From positions 20,966 through 84,965 of the forward strand of contig NZ_VJOL01000005.1 in NCBI RefSeq assembly GCF_007556705.1: a stretch of DNA of 64,000 nt. The letters run 5' to 3'. The notes beneath the pieces are model-generated. The model did no database searches and was not told where the DNA came from. It saw only the letters and a program-made list of their open reading frames with translations. This stretch comes from Tepidimonas thermarum (lineage in GTDB: Bacteria; Pseudomonadota; Gammaproteobacteria; Burkholderiales; Burkholderiaceae_C). Positions 61,577 to 64,000 of the stretch are shown piece by piece. The position numbers and the translations under genes were made by a program. Positions within the stretch are counted from its first letter, which is position 1. Each line of letters starts with the position of its first letter.

Positions 61577-63883
61577 TCAGTGCGCGCTGGCATGAGCCGG
61601 CAGTGCCTTCACCAGCCGTCGCAGTTCGGGGATGCAGGAGCCGCAGTTCGTTCCGCAGCGAAGTCGCCTCTGCAGCTCGTCCATGCGCTCGGCGTCGCTG
61701 CCCTCGCACTGGGCGAGCGTGGCGAGGATGGCTTCCTCGCTGACGTCGAAGCAGGTGCAGACCTGGCGGCTCTTGGCGACGACAGCCGTCGGCGCTGCCG
61801 ATCCGGGCTTGAGCAGCAGGCGGCCGTATGCGCCTGCTGGCAGGGCTTCTTGCAGCAGCGTCCGCAGCCACGGTTCGGCCTGTGTGTCGCCGGCGAGCAA
61901 GAAGGCTTCGAGCGTGACGTCCCCTTCTTCCCCGCGGCGCAGGCGTGCGCTGCGGCGTTGGTGGCGGCGGCTATCCGAATAGCGCAGTGCATCGGAGGCA
62001 TTCAGACCGAGCATCGCCTCGATGCGATCCAGTAGAAGCGGATCGGGCTCCTCGTAGGCCGCTGCGCGCAATAGAACGCCGGTGCGTTCTCGGCCAAAGG
62101 GCACGCAGCAGGCGAACTCGAACTTGGGCATGAGCGCGCGCAGTTCGCCCTGGGTCTTGAGCGCCGATGCGTGGGGCAGCCAGGCCATGGCCACCAGCGT
62201 CCAGGGGAAATCGGCTTTGAGGATTCGTACCGCGGTGTGCTTGAGTTCGGGTTGCTTGGATCTGGGGCAGCGTGCCGAGGTGGTGAGCGCATTGATCCCT
62301 GCCAGGGGTTCCCCCCGATTGCCGCGCCCGCTGAGGTATTCCGAACCCCAGTGCATCGCAATGAAGGCTTGCGCCGGCTGCACCGCGGTCGAAGCGCGCG
62401 CGGGCACGACGATGGAGCCGCGCGGGCTGGTCACATGGACCAGGTCGCCGTCCTCGATCCGATGCCGTGCCATGTCTGCGGGGTGCATGTCGATGGCGGG
62501 CTCCGCAACATGGCCAAATAAACGACCGAGCGTACCGGTGCGCGTCATGCCATGCCACTGGTCACGCAGACGACCCGTCGTCAACGAAAAGGGATACCGG
62601 ATCTGGCGCTGTTCGGCTGTCGGCTCATAGGGGATCGCTGCGAAGCTTGCTCGCCCGTCGGTCGTTGGGAATACACCGTCTTCATAGAGCCGGGGTTTTC
62701 CGCTGGTCTGGCCCTCAGGCAGCGGCCAAAACTGTGGGCCGCTGGCGTCCAGCATGGCATAGCTCAGACCGGTGATATCGAGATCACGGCCTCGGGTGGA
62801 CTCGCGGTGTTCGTTCCAAATGGCTTCTGGCGATTCGTACGGAAATAGCGATGCGCAACCCGGACGCAACCGATGCTCCAAGCGTCGCGCCACCTCGACG
62901 GCAATCTGCCAGTCATGCCGCGCCTCGCCGGGCGCGCGGACCGCTGCGCGCACGCGGCTGATGCGCCGCTCGCTGTTGGTGACCGTTCCTTCTTTCTCGC
63001 CCCAGGTGGTCGCTGGCAGCAGGACGTCCGCGTAGTCGCAGGTGGCGGCGGTGGCAAAAGCCTCCTGCACCACGACGAATTCGGCGCGCTGCAGCGCGCG
63101 GCGCACGGTGGCTTGATCGGGCAAAGACTGCGCCGGGTTGGTGCAGGCGATCCACAACGCCTTGATCTCGCCGTCTGCGGCGGCTTCGAACATTTCCAGA
63201 GCCGTCTTACCCGGCTTGGAAGGAACATCGGGAACGCCCCACAGAGCGGCCACCTCGGCCCGATGGACGGGATTGGCCATGTCGCGGTGGGCCGACAACA
63301 GGTTGGCCATGCCACCGACCTCGCGTCCACCCATGGCGTTGGGCTGACCGGTGAGGCTGAAGGGGCCAGCACCAGGCTTGCCGATCTGCCCGGTGGCCAG
63401 GTGCAGATTGATGAGGGCGGCATTCTTGGCCGTGCCGCTGGCGCTCTGGTTCAGGCCCTGGCAGTACAGGCTCAAGGTGGCGGCCGAGGTGGCAAACCAC
63501 CGTGCCGCGGTGAGCAGGTCGTCCTTGCTCAGGCCGCAGGTCTGGGCGACGAGCTCGGGCGTGTAGTCGCGCACCAGATTCCTCAAGGCGTCGAAGCCAT
63601 TGGTGTGCGCCGCGATATAAGCCGTGTTTGTCCAGCCCTCCCAAACCATGATGTGCAGCAGGCCGTGGAACAGCATCACGTCGGTGCCGGGCAGCAGAGG
63701 GAGGTAGAGGTCGGCCAGTTCGGCGGTATCGGTGCGGCGCGGGTCCGCGACGATGACCTTCATCTCCGGACGGCGTTGTTTGGCCGCCTCGATGCGGCGA
63801 AACAGAATAGGGTGGGCGTAGGCCGTGTTGCTGCCGGCGATGAACAAGCATTGCGCGTGGTCCACGTCGTCATGATTGTGCAA
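61577..63883 (-). pseudogene. nasA: Assimilatory nitrate reductase catalytic subunit, 5'-truncated
   Basis: 768 codons remain of about 920. The first recognisable NasA residues are DDVDHAQCLFIAGSNTAYAH, so roughly the first 150 residues, including the N-terminal [4Fe-4S] Cys motif, are missing. The molybdopterin domains are present, with GQPNAMGGREVGGMANLLSAH. A C-terminal BFD-like [2Fe-2S] domain (CTCFDVSE, then CGTNCGSCIPE) is intact. The frame opens from a TTG near an insertion-sequence end at about 63880. Without the Fe-S domain the enzyme should be inactive. The remainder could be transcribed from the element into ybiB and cobA. Confidence 0.85.
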
Positions 63884-63901
63884 CCTCTTTTCTGTAAATT
63901 T

Positions 63902-63926
63902 CCGGTTGGGTGGTCATGACAACCGG
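63902..63926 (-). terminator. Hairpin after the transposase stop codon
   Basis: CCGGTTG (63902-63908) and CAACCGG (63920-63926) form a perfect 7-base-pair stem with an 11-base loop, just past the stop codon of the minus-strand partial frame. It could limit read-through into the nasA remnant. No T-run follows. Confidence 0.35.
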
Positions 63927-63927
63927 G

Positions 63928-64000
63928 TTACAGGTTGAAGTTGAGATAGACCTTGCCGGTCAGCCACTCGTCGTCGAGTTCGGCGAGCATTGCGGAAACC
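63928..64000 (-). CDS. Transposase C-terminus, partial
   Basis: The last 23 codons before a TAA at 63930-63928 read VSAMLAELDDEWLTGKVYLN followed by FNL. The acidic DDEW and the following aromatic residues resemble the C-terminal end of IS256/Mutator-type transposases as I remember them. The frame runs off the window edge. With only 23 residues the family call is tentative; what is certain is that this is not nasA sequence. Confidence 0.55.
   Translation of the reverse strand, partial: VSAMLAELDDEWLTGKVYLNFNL

Larger units (their letters stand above)
63879..64000 (-). mobile_element. End of an insertion sequence, probably IS256 family
   Basis: Upstream of the broken nasA the sequence changes to non-nasA DNA. 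From the junction it reads, on the plus strand, GTGCAACCTCTTTTCTGTAA at 63879-63898, a plausible terminal inverted repeat with the TGTAAA core common in the IS256 family. A hairpin follows (CCGGTTG 63902-63908 with CAACCGG 63920-63926), then the stop codon of a minus-strand frame. The other end is outside the window. Confidence 0.6.

Noticed and set aside
61577..63883. nasA as an intact gene starting at TTG 63883
   Set aside because: The start lies inside conserved NasA sequence, the N-terminal Fe-S region is missing and foreign DNA lies upstream.

Overview
The window looks like a chromosomal segment of a high-G+C betaproteobacterium of the order Burkholderiales, most like a member of the Comamonadaceae. 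The evidence is the codon and base composition (about 70% G+C in the housekeeping genes), the gene orders rplU-rpmA-obgE-proB, rppH/proS/lytic transglycosylase, hemA-prfA-prmC-grxD and ubiE-Tim44-ubiJ-ubiB, and family signatures such as the CNP1-like protein, the DUF3683 dehydrogenase and tandem UvrA. The genus cannot be fixed by reading alone. I see no rRNA, tRNA or CRISPR array, and no gene-free stretch longer than about 206 bases.

Layout. (1) 1-6971: the 3' part of a giant tandem uvrA, a small cysteine-cluster protein overlapping it, a YeeE/YedE-type sulfur transporter and a convergent MFS transporter. (2) 7060-10228: rplU, rpmA, obgE and proB behind a good sigma70 promoter, ending at a strong compound inverted repeat. 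(3) 10322-14065: CNP1-like gene and rppH on the minus strand, divergent from proS and a lytic transglycosylase. (4) 14099-19018, minus strand: a Lon-like AAA ATPase, then hemA-prfA-prmC-grxD. (5) 19053-32344, plus strand: a small membrane protein, a 1302-residue FAD/Fe-S dehydrogenase, a HIT protein, a DUF971 protein, the ubiquinone genes ubiE, ubiJ and ubiB around a Tim44-like protein, fmdB-like and DUF502 genes, aspS, and a YqjD/YqjE/YqjK-like membrane trio. (6) 32358-53953: a large flagellar and chemotaxis block, motAB-cheYZ-flhBAF-(degenerate flhG)-fliA facing flgNMA, then divergent flgBCDEFGHIJKL. (7) 54008-59699: an HDOD protein, pgi and ppc. (8) 59769-64000, minus strand: cobA, ybiB and a 5'-truncated nasA. 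The missing nasA N-terminus is replaced by what looks like the end of an IS256-type insertion sequence running off the window.

How the parts work together. Region 6 encodes the stator (MotAB), the switch signal and its phosphatase (CheY, CheZ), the export gate (FlhA, FlhB), placement of the flagellum (FlhF), the late sigma factor with its antagonist (FliA, FlgM) and the full rod-ring-hook set. A consensus sigma28 promoter in front of flgM closes the FliA-FlgM feedback loop. The central parts of FlgE and FlgL are clearly lower in G+C than their flanks, as expected for exchanged surface domains. Region 8 would supply assimilatory nitrate reduction: CobA makes precorrin-2 on the way to siroheme for a nitrite reductase, which is not seen here. 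The truncation of nasA suggests the pathway is broken in this strain.

The least ordinary items are the interrupted nasA, the FlhG-position protein without a P-loop, the tandem UvrA, the protease-less Lon-like ATPase, the probable leaderless hemA promoter, and an element shared upstream of flgB and flgI.
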